The notes below the pieces were generated by a model. That model ran no database searches, was not told where the DNA came from, and was given only the letters and a program-made list of their open reading frames with translations. Positions 44,889-54,450 of a stretch of DNA of 64,000 nucleotides are shown here, one piece after another. Each line of letters begins with the position of its first letter. Within the stretch, counting starts at the first letter, position 1. This stretch comes from Deltaproteobacteria bacterium (GTDB lineage Bacteria > Desulfobacterota > BSN033 > WVXP01), in the NCBI GenBank assembly GCA_019308905.1, contig JAFDHF010000004.1, positions 62,001 to 126,000 on the forward strand. Reading direction: 5' to 3'. A program made the translations under genes and the position numbers.

Positions 44889-45776
44889 ATGGTGTTGAAG
44901 AGTCTCAGGAGTATCGGTGAGTTTCTTCTCGAACAGTACAGGATCATCAGGGTCCACAGACTCGGATCCTTCGGGTCCATGACTATACTGTTCTTCTTTC
45001 TCGTTGCGTGTTTTGCTCCCTTGATCGCCCCCCATGATCCGTGGGAGTACCTCTATGACGCCAGTGGAAAGATCGCCACGATGAAGCCGCCTTCGCTCAG
45101 GTATCCCCTGGGTACGACTCTCATGGGGAGGGATGTGCTCAGCCAGATCGTCTACGGGGCTCGGACAACCGTGATGATCGGCCTGGTCTCCGGACTGATA
45201 TCGATCGTCATCGGAGCCGGCATCGGCCTCTTTTCAGGGTACTACGGGGGGACACCGGACGAGCTTCTCATGCGATTCACCGATATCATATACGGCATGC
45301 CCTTTCTGCCCTTTATCATCGTTCTGATCTCCCTGTTCGGGAGAAACATCTGGTTTGTCATCATCGCCATCGTCTGCATCGTATGGCGCACCTCGGCACG
45401 GGTGGTGAGGGCACAGGTCCTGTCCCTCAAGCAGCGGCAGTTCATCCAGGTTGCCAAGGCCAGGGGCTGCACCGATCTGAGAATCATCTTCCGCCACATC
45501 GTGCCGAACATCCTCCCCCTTCTCCTTCTTTATACGGCCTTCAACATCGCATGGTCGATTCTGGCCGAAGCGGGAGCGAGCTTCCTGGGCTTCGGCGACC
45601 CGAACGAGTTGAGCTGGGGCGGGATGCTTTACGATCTGTGGATCTCCGGCAAGACAAGGTCTGCGTGGTGGTGGTTCGTATCCCCCTCCGTCTGTATCAT
45701 TCTGCTGGTCAGTGCGCTGGTCTTTGTCAGCCGAGCCTACGAGGAGGTGGCCAATCCCCGTCTGAAGGAGCGCTGA
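44889..45776 (+). CDS. Peptide-type ABC transporter permease (DppC-like)
   Basis: A 295-residue permease of ordinary length: a single N-terminal helix, YPLGTTLMGRDVLSQIVYG, GYYGGTPDELLMRFTDIIYG, EAA loop VAKARGCTDLRIIFRHIVPN and EAGASFLGFGDPNELSWG. It lacks the insertion found in the DppC-like protein at 15353. It is followed one base later by the TTG start of the DppD-like ATPase gene. Confidence 0.9.
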   Translation: MVLKSLRSIGEFLLEQYRIIRVHRLGSFGSMTILFFFLVACFAPLIAPHDPWEYLYDASGKIATMKPPSLRYPLGTTLMGRDVLSQIVYGARTTVMIGLVSGLISIVIGAGIGLFSGYYGGTPDELLMRFTDIIYGMPFLPFIIVLISLFGRNIWFVIIAIVCIVWRTSARVVRAQVLSLKQRQFIQVAKARGCTDLRIIFRHIVPNILPLLLLYTAFNIAWSILAEAGASFLGFGDPNELSWGGMLYDLWISGKTRSAWWWFVSPSVCIILLVSALVFVSRAYEEVANPRLKER

Positions 45777-45777
45777 T

Positions 45778-46809
45778 TTGCTTCTGGAGGTAGAGGATCT
45801 AAGGACCCAGTATCATACCAGCCGTGGAACCGTAAAGGCGGTCGACAGGGTGTCGCTGTCTATCCGGGAGAGGGAGGTCTTCGGCCTGGTGGGCGAATCG
45901 GGCTGCGGAAAGTCGACCCTGGTCAAGACCATAATGCGCCTGCTTCCGTCGAACTCCTTCAGGTCTGCCGAGAAGCTGGCCTACAAGGGAACCGATCTTC
46001 TCTCCACTCCCGACAGGGAGTTCAGGGAAAGAATCCTCTGGAAACAGATCTCCCTGGTCCCGCAGAGTGCCATGAACTGCCTCGACCCGGTCTATCGGGT
46101 GGGCGATCAGATTGCAGAAGCCATAGAGGCCCACTCCGACAACGGGGCCAGCGCTGACCGGAGGGAAACCCTGGAGAGAGTGGAGAGACTCTTCGATATA
46201 GTAGGCCTGGAAAGAAGACTGCTGAAGAGCTTTCCCCATGAATTCAGCGGTGGAATGCGCCAAAGGGCCATGATCGCCATGGCCCTCGCCTTGAGTCCCG
46301 GCCTGATCATCATGGACGAACCGACCACGGGGCTGGACGTACTCGTCCAGGAACGAATACTCCGGAGGCTCGCTGAGATAAGAAACGAGATCAAGGCATC
46401 GATCCTCCTCATCACCCACGACATATCGGTGATAGCGCAGATGAGCGACCGGGTGGGAGTGATGTACGCGGGAAGGCTGATGGAATGCGCAGAGGTTCTG
46501 GAACTCTTCAGCCGCCCCTTCCATCCATACACCCTGGGTTTGAAGAACGCCTTTCCCAACATCCGTGCCATGGAGCAGAACCTGATATCCATCCCGGGCT
46601 CCCCGCCCAATCTGATCGGAGAGATACCAGGATGCGTATTTGAGCCCCGCTGTCCCTTTTCGATCCCGGAATGTGGACAGAAGAGACCCGAGGTGAGGGA
46701 AGTGGAAAGGGGCCACTTTGCCGCTTGTATCCGCACAGATGAAGTGGAGATGCTCCGCGAGTTGGCTGGAGACAAGAATACATGGCAATCCTCGAAATCG
46801 ATCAACTGA
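45778..46809 (+). CDS. Peptide-type ABC transporter ATPase (DppD-like)
   Basis: A 343-residue ATPase starting with TTG, with AAGGAG upstream inside the previous gene. Walker A GESGCGKST, signature FSGGMRQRAMIAMAL, Walker B LIIMDEPTTGLDV, and the C-terminal cysteine set CVFEPRCPFSIPECG. It overlaps the DppF-like gene by 28 bp. The ATPase pair energises import of the substrate bound by the permuted binding protein. Confidence 0.9.
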   Translation: MLLEVEDLRTQYHTSRGTVKAVDRVSLSIREREVFGLVGESGCGKSTLVKTIMRLLPSNSFRSAEKLAYKGTDLLSTPDREFRERILWKQISLVPQSAMNCLDPVYRVGDQIAEAIEAHSDNGASADRRETLERVERLFDIVGLERRLLKSFPHEFSGGMRQRAMIAMALALSPGLIIMDEPTTGLDVLVQERILRRLAEIRNEIKASILLITHDISVIAQMSDRVGVMYAGRLMECAEVLELFSRPFHPYTLGLKNAFPNIRAMEQNLISIPGSPPNLIGEIPGCVFEPRCPFSIPECGQKRPEVREVERGHFAACIRTDEVEMLRELAGDKNTWQSSKSIN

Positions 46810-47759
46810 GCAAGTACTTCACCCTAAACCCCGGTATCCTGGCCAGGATCCTGAGTGCCAAACGGATCAAGCTGATAAAGGCCGTCGACGGCGTCAGTTT
46901 TCGGGTCGAGGCGGGGGAGATTCTCGGAATAGCGGGAGAAAGCGGCTGCGGCAAGTCGACCACCTGCATGCTCATCGCCAGACTCTACGAGCCCACGGGG
47001 GGCGTCATCCGTTACAAGGACCGGGACATCTCTCACATGACCAAGGCCGACCTAAGGGAATTTCGGCGCCAGGCCCAGATCATATTCCAGGATCCTTACG
47101 AATCGCTCAACCCCAGGTTCACGACCTTCGACCTGGTGGCAGAGCCCCTCCGGGCATTGACGGTCCTGAGCAAGGCAGAGGTCAATGCAAGAGTCACCGA
47201 GACACTCGAGCTCGTGGGGCTGAAACCCGAGGAGTACAGGGACCGTTATCCCCACCAGATGAGCGGAGGAGAAAGACAGCGGGTCGGCATTGCCCAGGCC
47301 CTGGTCTTGAACCCGGAACTCGTCATCGCCGATGAACCCCTCTCCATGTTGGATGTTTCGATCCGGGCAGGGATCCTCGATCTCATCAGGGACCTCTCAA
47401 AGAGGATGAACTTCACCTGTATCTACGTGTCCCACGACCTGTCGATCCTTTCCAATATCTCCGAACGGCTCATGATCATGTACCTGGGCAAGATCATGGA
47501 GCTCGGAATGACCGCCGACCTTATCCAGAACCCCCTCCATCCCTATTCCAGGGCCTTGATCTCCGCGGTTCCGGTCCCGGATCCTTCGATCAAGAGGGAG
47601 GTCCCCAACATAAAGGGAGAGGTATCAAAACCCGTCGATCTGCCTCCGGGCTGCCGCTTCGAGCCCCGTTGTCCGGACTCGGCCCCTATCTGCCGGTCCG
47701 AAACGCCTCTTCCCAGGGAACTGTCAAAGGGGCACTGGGTTGCCTGCCACCTCGTGTGA
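46782..47759 (+). CDS. Peptide-type ABC transporter ATPase (DppF-like)
   Basis: A 325-residue ATPase: Walker A GESGCGKST, signature MSGGERQRVGIAQAL, Walker B LVIADEPLSMLDVS, and the C-terminal CRFEPRCPDSAPICR cysteine cluster. It completes the second peptide-type importer of the window. The deep overlap with the preceding ATPase gene implies coupled translation. Confidence 0.9.
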   Translation: MAILEIDQLSKYFTLNPGILARILSAKRIKLIKAVDGVSFRVEAGEILGIAGESGCGKSTTCMLIARLYEPTGGVIRYKDRDISHMTKADLREFRRQAQIIFQDPYESLNPRFTTFDLVAEPLRALTVLSKAEVNARVTETLELVGLKPEEYRDRYPHQMSGGERQRVGIAQALVLNPELVIADEPLSMLDVSIRAGILDLIRDLSKRMNFTCIYVSHDLSILSNISERLMIMYLGKIMELGMTADLIQNPLHPYSRALISAVPVPDPSIKREVPNIKGEVSKPVDLPPGCRFEPRCPDSAPICRSETPLPRELSKGHWVACHLV

Positions 47760-47840
47760 GAGGAACTGGAGAGGATCAGGAACCGCGATGTTCCTCATTT
47801 TCGGCTGTAAACCAAGCAGAGTACAAAGGAGGATGAACCG

Positions 47841-48854
47841 GTGAACCAAGAGACCCTGTTACTCTCGAAGGAAGACGTAAAGGCCTGTATCGACATGACC
47901 AGATGCCTCGACATCGTCGAACAGGTCTTCAGGGCCCACGGGGAGGGAAAAGTCGTCATGCCCGCCAAACTCGGCCTCGATCTGGGAGAGACCGGTGGGT
48001 GGCCTCCCTATGATGCCTTCATGAATGCAATGCCGGCCTATGTTGGTCCCTTCGACGCGGCCGGACTCAAGTGGGCCGGAGGGTGGAAGCGCAACCCGGC
48101 AAGAGGCCTTCCATACGTGATGGCCACGGTTCTGCTGATAGACTGCGAGACAGGACGGCTCCTGTCGGTCATGGAGGGGAGCCACATCACGAACCTGAGG
48201 ACAGGGGCTGCGACCGGCGTAGCCGCAAAATACCTGGCCCGCAAGGAGGCAACAACAGCCGCGATTATCGGGGCGGGGACTCAGGGGAGAATGCAGGTCC
48301 GCGCCCTCTCGGTCGCATTCAACCTGGAAGAGGTCAGGGTAATCGATATCAGGCGGGAAGCCTCGGAAAGATTCGCTCTTGAGATGGGTAAGGAGCTCGG
48401 CCTCAGGATCCGACTCGCAGAAAACGCGCAGCAGGCCGTCGATGGGGCCGATATCATCGTGACCGCTACCGTGGCCCATGAAATCCTCGTGAGGAGGGAA
48501 TGGGTATCCCCTGGTGCCTTTATTGCCTCTGTCGGCTCGTATCCGGAACTCGATCCCAGGATTATCTTCGATGCCGACAAGGTCCTGGTGGACAGCTGGG
48601 CCCAGAACAGACACAGGGGTGAGCTTTCGGTTCTGGTCGAAGAGGGCAGATTCACAGAGGATCGACTCTACGGGGAAGTCGGAGAAGTCGTAGCCGGAAA
48701 GAAGACGGGGCGCGATAATAACGAGCAGATTCTCGTGGCCTGTTTGATCGGCCTTGGCTCCCACGATGTCGGGTGTGCCCACTTCGTATACCACGAAGCG
48801 GAAAAGCGCGGGATGGGGACCCGTTTCTCCTTTGGCCAGGACCAGTTCGACTGA
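47841..48854 (+). CDS. Ornithine cyclodeaminase / mu-crystallin family protein
   Basis: A 337-residue NAD(P)-dependent protein. It starts with GTG, eight bases after AAGGAGG; an out-of-frame ATG at 47833 stops after three codons. Family landmarks are LKWAGGWKRNP, MEGSHITNLRTGAATGVAAK with the substrate-binding Arg/Thr, the Rossmann loop IIGAGTQGRMQ and IIVTATVAHE. Members include ornithine cyclodeaminase, alanine dehydrogenase, ketimine reductase and N-alkyl amino acid oxidoreductases, so it fits a pathway for imino or N-substituted amino acids. Confidence 0.85.
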   Translation: MNQETLLLSKEDVKACIDMTRCLDIVEQVFRAHGEGKVVMPAKLGLDLGETGGWPPYDAFMNAMPAYVGPFDAAGLKWAGGWKRNPARGLPYVMATVLLIDCETGRLLSVMEGSHITNLRTGAATGVAAKYLARKEATTAAIIGAGTQGRMQVRALSVAFNLEEVRVIDIRREASERFALEMGKELGLRIRLAENAQQAVDGADIIVTATVAHEILVRREWVSPGAFIASVGSYPELDPRIIFDADKVLVDSWAQNRHRGELSVLVEEGRFTEDRLYGEVGEVVAGKKTGRDNNEQILVACLIGLGSHDVGCAHFVYHEAEKRGMGTRFSFGQDQFD

Positions 48855-49121
48855 ATGTGCAGGACGCTTGCCTCGCTCCTACACCTGGGAGCGATCCCGG
48901 GTCCTGGGAGGAGAGGTCCGGCCCTCCGCCCGCCTCCCCCGTGCGGCCTTCCGCGACCCTCGGCCTCGATCACGCACCCGGGCCCCCAACATAACGGGCG
49001 GCTATGTCTTGTATGAGAATTATTATCTTGAAATTTTCAGGTGCCTGTGGTCTCTATCATCAGTACACCGGCGGGAAGGCCTCTCCGGAGAGGGCTCCTG
49101 CTTGGAGGAGGAGATGGAATC

Positions 49122-50498
49122 ATGCCGGATTTCCTCGACTTCATGGAGCGGGCCGTTACCGGCCCTATCGTCTCTGAACACGATTTCTATATGAAGACCC
49201 TCATCCCGAGCATCAGAAGGCTTCTGGATGACTTCGATATCAAATACGACCCCACAAGCCCCCTGCCGTGGGACGACAACCTTGCAGACCGCCTGTTTGA
49301 GGCGGCTATCGAACTCCTGGCCGCCACAGGCGTTTACTGCGACGGGACGAACCGTATCATTTCCATGGACCGGGAGGAGATCAAAGAAGCGCTCGAGGGC
49401 CTGCCAGAGGGCCGGACCTTCGGCGAGGGAAGCGAGCGCCGCCTCTTCGTATCCCGGAAGCCTGGAGACAGCCGCCCTCCCTGGTGCCACGTGGGAACGG
49501 GCATTGTCGCCTCCTCAGAGGATATCGCCACGGCCGAGGTGGAGGGGTACGGCAGGATTCCAGAGGCCAATTCCATCAGCATCCCGGCCCTCAACCGGGT
49601 CAGGGGGATGCCGGTCATCGGAGGGTCCCCCCTGGAGATTCATGCAACGATCAACTCCGTCCAGGCCGGACGCAGGGCGCTCTGGCGGTGCGGCAGGCCC
49701 GGCCTTCCCATTCTCAATCTCATATCCTCTGCGACCACGGCCGTGGCGACCATCGCCGGCACCCACCCCACCTTCGGCCTTCGGCCTTCGGACGGTTGGC
49801 TTATAGATGTGATCGCCGAGATGAAGGTCAACTTCGAGACTCTGAACCGGCTGGCCTTCGTTCTCATCACCGGGGGGAACGTGGGATCCGCGGCCCTCCC
49901 CATACTCGGAGGCTATGGCGGAGGGCCTGCCGGAACGGCCCTCTTGATGGCGGCTTACTACCTGGTCGGGATACTCCTCTTCCGGGCCGTCTATCACCTC
50001 ACCGGACCGATCCATTTCAATCATGGCTGTTCAACCACCCGGGGCTGCCTGTGGGTCTTCTCGGTAGTCGGACGGGCCACCAGCCGGAATACCAGGTTTC
50101 CTGCCATCGGCCTGGGCTATTCCGCAGCAGGGCCGTGCACCCGAATGTACTTCTACGAAACGGCCGCGGTCAATCTCTGCTGCGTGACCTCCGGATACGG
50201 AGGGGTCCAAACCGTCCATCCTGCAAGGGCGGTCATCGAGGACGGGGTCACCCCCCTGGAAGCCCTTTTCAACGTGGAGACGGCCTATGCGGCAACGGGC
50301 ATGGAGCCCGAGAGGGCGAACGAACTGGTCGACCGGCTCCTGGAAAAGTACGAGAAAGATATCGAAAATGCACCTCCGGGAAAGCGTTACCAGGAGTGTT
50401 ACGACATGGGGACAAAAGCTCCCCTGGAGGAATACGTGAGACTTTACGGCGAGACCAAGGAGGAGTTGGCCAAGATGGGAATCCCCTTTGGGCGGTAA
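49122..50498 (+). CDS. Monomethylamine:corrinoid methyltransferase (MtmB) family protein without pyrrolysine
   Basis: A 458-residue TIM-barrel methyltransferase, the same length as archaeal MtmB as I recall it. GGAGGAGGAG precedes the ATG at 49122. MtmB-like segments run the whole length: ATGVYCDGTNRII, GGSPLEIHATINSVQAGRRA, GRPGLPIL, GGYGGG, HLTGPIHFNHGCSTTRG, AAGPCTRMYFYE and APPGKRYQECYDMGT. Anchoring on GRPG, the position of pyrrolysine-202 in MtmB is Leu198 (codon CTC, 49713-49715). The cognate corrinoid protein follows 38 bp later. The enzyme probably demethylates a different N-methyl compound; the substrate is unknown. Confidence 0.82.
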   Translation: MPDFLDFMERAVTGPIVSEHDFYMKTLIPSIRRLLDDFDIKYDPTSPLPWDDNLADRLFEAAIELLAATGVYCDGTNRIISMDREEIKEALEGLPEGRTFGEGSERRLFVSRKPGDSRPPWCHVGTGIVASSEDIATAEVEGYGRIPEANSISIPALNRVRGMPVIGGSPLEIHATINSVQAGRRALWRCGRPGLPILNLISSATTAVATIAGTHPTFGLRPSDGWLIDVIAEMKVNFETLNRLAFVLITGGNVGSAALPILGGYGGGPAGTALLMAAYYLVGILLFRAVYHLTGPIHFNHGCSTTRGCLWVFSVVGRATSRNTRFPAIGLGYSAAGPCTRMYFYETAAVNLCCVTSGYGGVQTVHPARAVIEDGVTPLEALFNVETAYAATGMEPERANELVDRLLEKYEKDIENAPPGKRYQECYDMGTKAPLEEYVRLYGETKEELAKMGIPFGR

Positions 50499-50536
50499 GG
50501 GTAAGGGGAAGGCACCTCTGAAGGAGGAAGAAGTCT

Positions 50537-51193
50537 ATGGAAAAGCAAGAGATCATGGAGAATCTGGCCAGGGGCGTTGTGGATGGAGACCCCGAGGCGT
50601 GCCGGCAGAACGCCAGGGAGGCCCTCAGGGAGGGGATAGATCCATTGGATGCGGTGGAGCAGGGACTTTCCGGGGGAATGGGGGTGGTGGGAGACCGTTT
50701 TGAACGGGGCGAGGTCTATCTGCCGGAACTCCTGATGGCAGCGGATGCGTTCAATGCGGCCATGGAAATCCTCCGGCCCGAGATGGAGGCCCAGAACAAG
50801 GAGCTCGCCAAAATCGGCACGGTTCTTCTCGGGACGGTAAAGGGAGACGTACACAATATCGGCAAGAACATCGTGGCCACCGTCTTGGAGACCCGCGGGT
50901 TCTCGGTGGTGGACATGGGAGTGGACATCCCCTCATTGGGCTTTATCGAGGAGGCCAAGAAGGTGAAGGCCGACGTTATCGCCCTCTCATCCCTAATGAC
51001 CACGAGCATGCCGGCCCAGCGTGAGGTCATAGAAACCCTCAAGGAGATGAACCTGAGGGACAGGTACCTGGTGATCGTGGGAGGCGGACCGGTCAGCAAG
51101 GAGTGGGCCGACCAGATCGGTGCGGACGGATATGGGAAGTCGGCCGTGGAGGCTGTACAGATCATAAAGGGCCTCCTCGCTACAAGAGGCTAG
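50537..51193 (+). CDS. Corrinoid protein, methylamine/MttC type
   Basis: A 218-residue methyl carrier. Residues 1-90 are the helical cap (ALREGIDPLDAVEQGLSGGM, YLPELLMAADAF); residues 92-218 are the B12-binding Rossmann domain with the cobalt-ligating histidine in GDVHNIGKNIV and the later GGGPVSKEWADQIGADGYG. It carries the methyl group from the MtmB-like enzyme to a second methyltransferase acting on tetrahydrofolate or a thiol; neither that partner nor a reductive activase is in the window. Confidence 0.9.
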   Translation: MEKQEIMENLARGVVDGDPEACRQNAREALREGIDPLDAVEQGLSGGMGVVGDRFERGEVYLPELLMAADAFNAAMEILRPEMEAQNKELAKIGTVLLGTVKGDVHNIGKNIVATVLETRGFSVVDMGVDIPSLGFIEEAKKVKADVIALSSLMTTSMPAQREVIETLKEMNLRDRYLVIVGGGPVSKEWADQIGADGYGKSAVEAVQIIKGLLATRG

Positions 51194-51437
51194 TTCCACA
51201 GCCGCCTGGACCATCAAAGCAGTTGGTCGGCTCAAGAATCTTTAGTGTTTGCCCCTCGATTCCTGCATTGCCCCAAAGGCCTTGACCCGTCCACGGCAGT
51301 TGTGCGATGCTAATGCATTCCTCCTTTTACTGCCCGGTGCTTAGAGGGTAGGTCAGCCAAACCAACCCAGGGGGGACCGGCGAGGAATAGCTATCGGCTC
51401 GTAACCCCTCCCTTTCCATCGAGACAGAGAGGCGACC

Positions 51438-52565
51438 TTGAAAGAGACCGGGGAAACCGAATACTTGAGATCTCTCATCTCGGAAAACTACGACATAGGG
51501 GAACTGATCGAAGCCAGAAGGTCTGCCCGTGGATACGTCAACACGAGTTATGAGATCATAACAGGAAAGAACGGCAGAGACTGCCGGTATTTTCTCCGGA
51601 GATACAGGGAAGATATAGAAGAAAAGGAAGTCAGGTTTGAACACTCAATAATCGAACACTTAATGAGCAAGAACTTCAGGGCCGTCGCGGGGCTTGTCTA
51701 CACCAGGGAAGGGAGAAGTTATGTCCGGAGATTTGTCGAGGAGCAAAGCGGTGGAGAGCCCCTGCTTTTCGCCCTTTTCGATTTCCTGCCGGGGGAGGAC
51801 AGATACACCTGGGATAACCCAGCTTGCAAAAGGAAGGAGATCGAAAGCGCAGCGGCCCTTCTCGCCAGGTATCATGACACGGTTTCCGACCTGACCCCCT
51901 CAGGAAGACGAAAGGAGGCCAGGATCATAGATCTGTTGCATCAGTTGGGACATTGCCTGAGAAACTGGGCCGACATGGCGGGAACTACCGTTTTTGATGC
52001 CTGTTTTCTGGCCAACTTCGACTACATGCTCAATGCGGTCAGGCGAATCCGAGCCTCTATCGAAGGGAGAGAATACGAAAGAATGGTCCAACTGCCGATC
52101 CACTGCGACTATCACCCTGGAAACCTCAAATTCCAGGAAGAAAAGGCAACCGGCCTTTTCGATTTCGACTGGTCAAAAATCGATGCCAGGTGCTTTGATG
52201 TAGCCCTGGGCATAACGTACTTCTGTTCCGAATGGGGACGAGAAAGTGAGGGGGGGCTTCGACTGGACAAGATAACGATCTTTCTGAGCAGCTACCAGAA
52301 GGCTCTTCAGGAAGGGGAATTGCTACGGCCACTCGATGAGGCAGAAATCAGGTACCTGCCCTCCATGATTGGGGCGAGCAACGCCTATATTCTGCGCTGG
52401 GTGCTGGGCGACTTTTATGCAAAGCGGGGCGATCCTCAAAGGTACCTGCTCTATCTCCAGCATAGCATGGAGTTGATGCGATGGTTCGAGAGCAGGTCTT
52501 GCCGGACCCTGCTGGAAGAGACTATTATGGAATCTTCAGAGCCCGCAGCCTGTGCCGGGTCCTGA
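51438..52565 (+). CDS. Aminoglycoside phosphotransferase / homoserine kinase (ThrB_2) family kinase
   Basis: A 375-residue kinase starting with TTG after GAGAGG. The phosphotransferase motif is HCDYHPGNLKF (the Brenner motif with catalytic Asp) followed by the metal-binding FDFDWSKID. An early YEII...YFLRRYRE region holds the nucleotide-binding lysine/arginine area. Such kinases phosphorylate hydroxyl groups of small molecules (homoserine, hydroxylysine, choline, methylthioribose). Its neighbours, an aminotransferase and methyltransferase, suggest a hydroxylated amino acid or amine. The GC content looks slightly lower than its neighbours. Confidence 0.78.
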   Translation: MKETGETEYLRSLISENYDIGELIEARRSARGYVNTSYEIITGKNGRDCRYFLRRYREDIEEKEVRFEHSIIEHLMSKNFRAVAGLVYTREGRSYVRRFVEEQSGGEPLLFALFDFLPGEDRYTWDNPACKRKEIESAAALLARYHDTVSDLTPSGRRKEARIIDLLHQLGHCLRNWADMAGTTVFDACFLANFDYMLNAVRRIRASIEGREYERMVQLPIHCDYHPGNLKFQEEKATGLFDFDWSKIDARCFDVALGITYFCSEWGRESEGGLRLDKITIFLSSYQKALQEGELLRPLDEAEIRYLPSMIGASNAYILRWVLGDFYAKRGDPQRYLLYLQHSMELMRWFESRSCRTLLEETIMESSEPAACAGS

Positions 52566-52721
52566 AGATCTTCGGCGACCGGCCGGGTTTGGAAGCAGGG
52601 ATCAGAGAGGGGAAGGGCCATTTTTCAGTGCGACTAACTGCCCTCTTTTCAGCGGAGCCCAGAGGCGAGGATAGATTCAAAGGATCGGTCTCTTATAGAA
52701 ATCATAAAGAAAGGAACGAGC

Positions 52722-54056
52722 ATGGAGAAAAAACCCCTTATCGCCACCGAACTTCCCGGCCCCCGTGCCAGGGACCTATTGGAGCGGAACAAGAAGTACC
52801 GCTACCCCCAGGGACCCTTCACCCTCGAATTCGTTGCAGAAAAGGCGGAGGGGGCCTTTATCGAAGATGTGGACGGAAACCGCTTTCTCGATTTCATGGG
52901 AGGCATAGCCGTGCTCAGCACCGGGTCCTGCCATCCCAGGGTGGTCAAGGCGGTGCAAGACCAGCTCGGCAGGTTCCTCCACGTGGGTCCTCTGCTCTTC
53001 TTTGATGCCGAGGTCCGCCTTGCAGAGAAGATCACGGCACTGGCCCCCGGAGAGACTCCCATGAGGGTTTTTCTGGGAAACTCGGGGACCGAATCGATCG
53101 AGGCGGCCCTAAAGGTAGCAAGGTACAAGACCAAAAGAGGGGCGATAATCTCCTTCACAGGATCTTTTCACGGAAGGACCCTCGGAGCCATGTCGGTCAG
53201 TGCGAGCAAGGTCACCCACAGAAAGCACATGGGCCCTCTTCTCCCGGAGGTCTACTTCGCTCATTTTCCGTACTGTTACCGGTGTCCCTTTCATCTGGCC
53301 CGCGAAGAATGCGGGCTTTACTGCCTCACGTACATCAGGGAGGTACTCTTCCAAAAGGTAATCTCCCCGGAGGACGTCGCCGCCATAATCGTGGAACCCA
53401 TCCAGGGGGAAGGGGGCTATATCGTCCCACCACCGGAATTTCTGCCCGCTTTGAGAGAGCTCACCCGGGAGTTCGGGATCCTTCTTATCGCGGATGAGAT
53501 ACAGACAGGGGCGGGCCGAACCGGCCGGTTCTTCGCGGTGGAGCACTGGGAGGTCGAGCCGGATATCATCTGTCTGGCCAAGGGGATCGCCTCTGGATTG
53601 CCCATCGGCATCATGCTCGCCAGGGAGGACGTTTTGGCTTGGGAGCCAGGTGCCCACGGGACGACCTTCGGAGGAAACCCACTCTCCTGTGTGGCGAGCC
53701 TCGAAACCATCGACCTCCTCACCGGCGGGCTCATCGACAGTGCCGCCCAGGTGGGCCGATGGATACTCGACCGGCTCAGAGAGATGCAGGAGCATTACGA
53801 AATCATTGGCGACGTGCGGGGAAAGGGGCTGATGATAGGTATCGAAATCGTAAAGGACAAAAAGACCAAGACCGTCGACCCTGACAGGCGGAAGGAGATC
53901 ATCAAGAAGGCTTACCAGAAGGGGCTCATCCTGCTTGAGTGCGGTGCCAGTGCAATTCGCATATGCCCGCCCCTTGTGCTGAGCCGGGAGGAAGCCGACC
54001 TGGGGCTCTCGATTCTCAGGGAGTCGATTGAGGCGGCCTCCGTTTCCCAGTCATAG
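52722..54056 (+). CDS. Class III (omega) aminotransferase, GABA/acetylornithine type
   Basis: A 444-residue PLP enzyme. It has NSGTESIEAALKVAR, FHGRTLGAMSVS, the cofactor-binding aspartate in LIADEIQTGAGRTG and the Schiff-base lysine in CLAKGIASGLP. Length and motifs match 4-aminobutyrate/5-aminovalerate-type aminotransferases. A cysteine-rich insertion (YCYRCPFHLAREECGLYC) in the middle is seen in several prokaryotic class III members. It ends the plus-strand island; after it the DNA becomes gene-poor. Confidence 0.88.
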   Translation: MEKKPLIATELPGPRARDLLERNKKYRYPQGPFTLEFVAEKAEGAFIEDVDGNRFLDFMGGIAVLSTGSCHPRVVKAVQDQLGRFLHVGPLLFFDAEVRLAEKITALAPGETPMRVFLGNSGTESIEAALKVARYKTKRGAIISFTGSFHGRTLGAMSVSASKVTHRKHMGPLLPEVYFAHFPYCYRCPFHLAREECGLYCLTYIREVLFQKVISPEDVAAIIVEPIQGEGGYIVPPPEFLPALRELTREFGILLIADEIQTGAGRTGRFFAVEHWEVEPDIICLAKGIASGLPIGIMLAREDVLAWEPGAHGTTFGGNPLSCVASLETIDLLTGGLIDSAAQVGRWILDRLREMQEHYEIIGDVRGKGLMIGIEIVKDKKTKTVDPDRRKEIIKKAYQKGLILLECGASAIRICPPLVLSREEADLGLSILRESIEAASVSQS

Positions 54057-54450
54057 TATGGAGTCTCCGGAGGGGCCTTCAGTTCAACGGACCGAACACT
54101 CTGCTCCACGTCCATCCCCAGCATCCTTGGAGCTGGGGCAGCTCAGCGGTCCCTCAAGTGGACTTATCGATAGACCGAATTTCCTGGAATTCCAACCGAC
54201 CTAGATACCGTCCAGGACGCAGAGCAAAACCCTGATCAAGAAATGGGTTAACACTCCGGTCATTCTTGTATGTAGGTGACAATATAAACACAAGAAGGTT
54301 TTCGTGAAACATCGAGCTCATCTACCTGGTGATCAGAGGAAGCTGTGTAGCCGACTTACCCAGGTCGTCCCGTCTCGGGGATTGATGCGAGACGGTCCTG
54401 TTGTTGACTCTCGCACTAAAATGGTTGCAGGAAACAAGACGTGGTCCGGA
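54057..54450. other. Gene-poor stretch with one perfect hairpin
   Basis: No gene is supported. CCGTCTCG (54370-54377) and CGAGACGG (54388-54395) form an 8-bp perfect stem with a 10-nt loop; no T-run follows. Base composition is less GC-rich than in the flanking genes. Confidence 0.35.

Noticed and set aside
35526-47759. Opine metallophore (staphylopine/pseudopaline-type) biosynthesis cluster
   Set aside because: Opine-dehydrogenase-like and peptide/nickel-type importer genes are present, but no nicotianamine-synthase-like or dedicated exporter gene is seen.
49122-50498. Pyrrolysine-containing methyltransferase with in-frame TAG
   Set aside because: The frame is uninterrupted and the aligned position is a CTC leucine codon.
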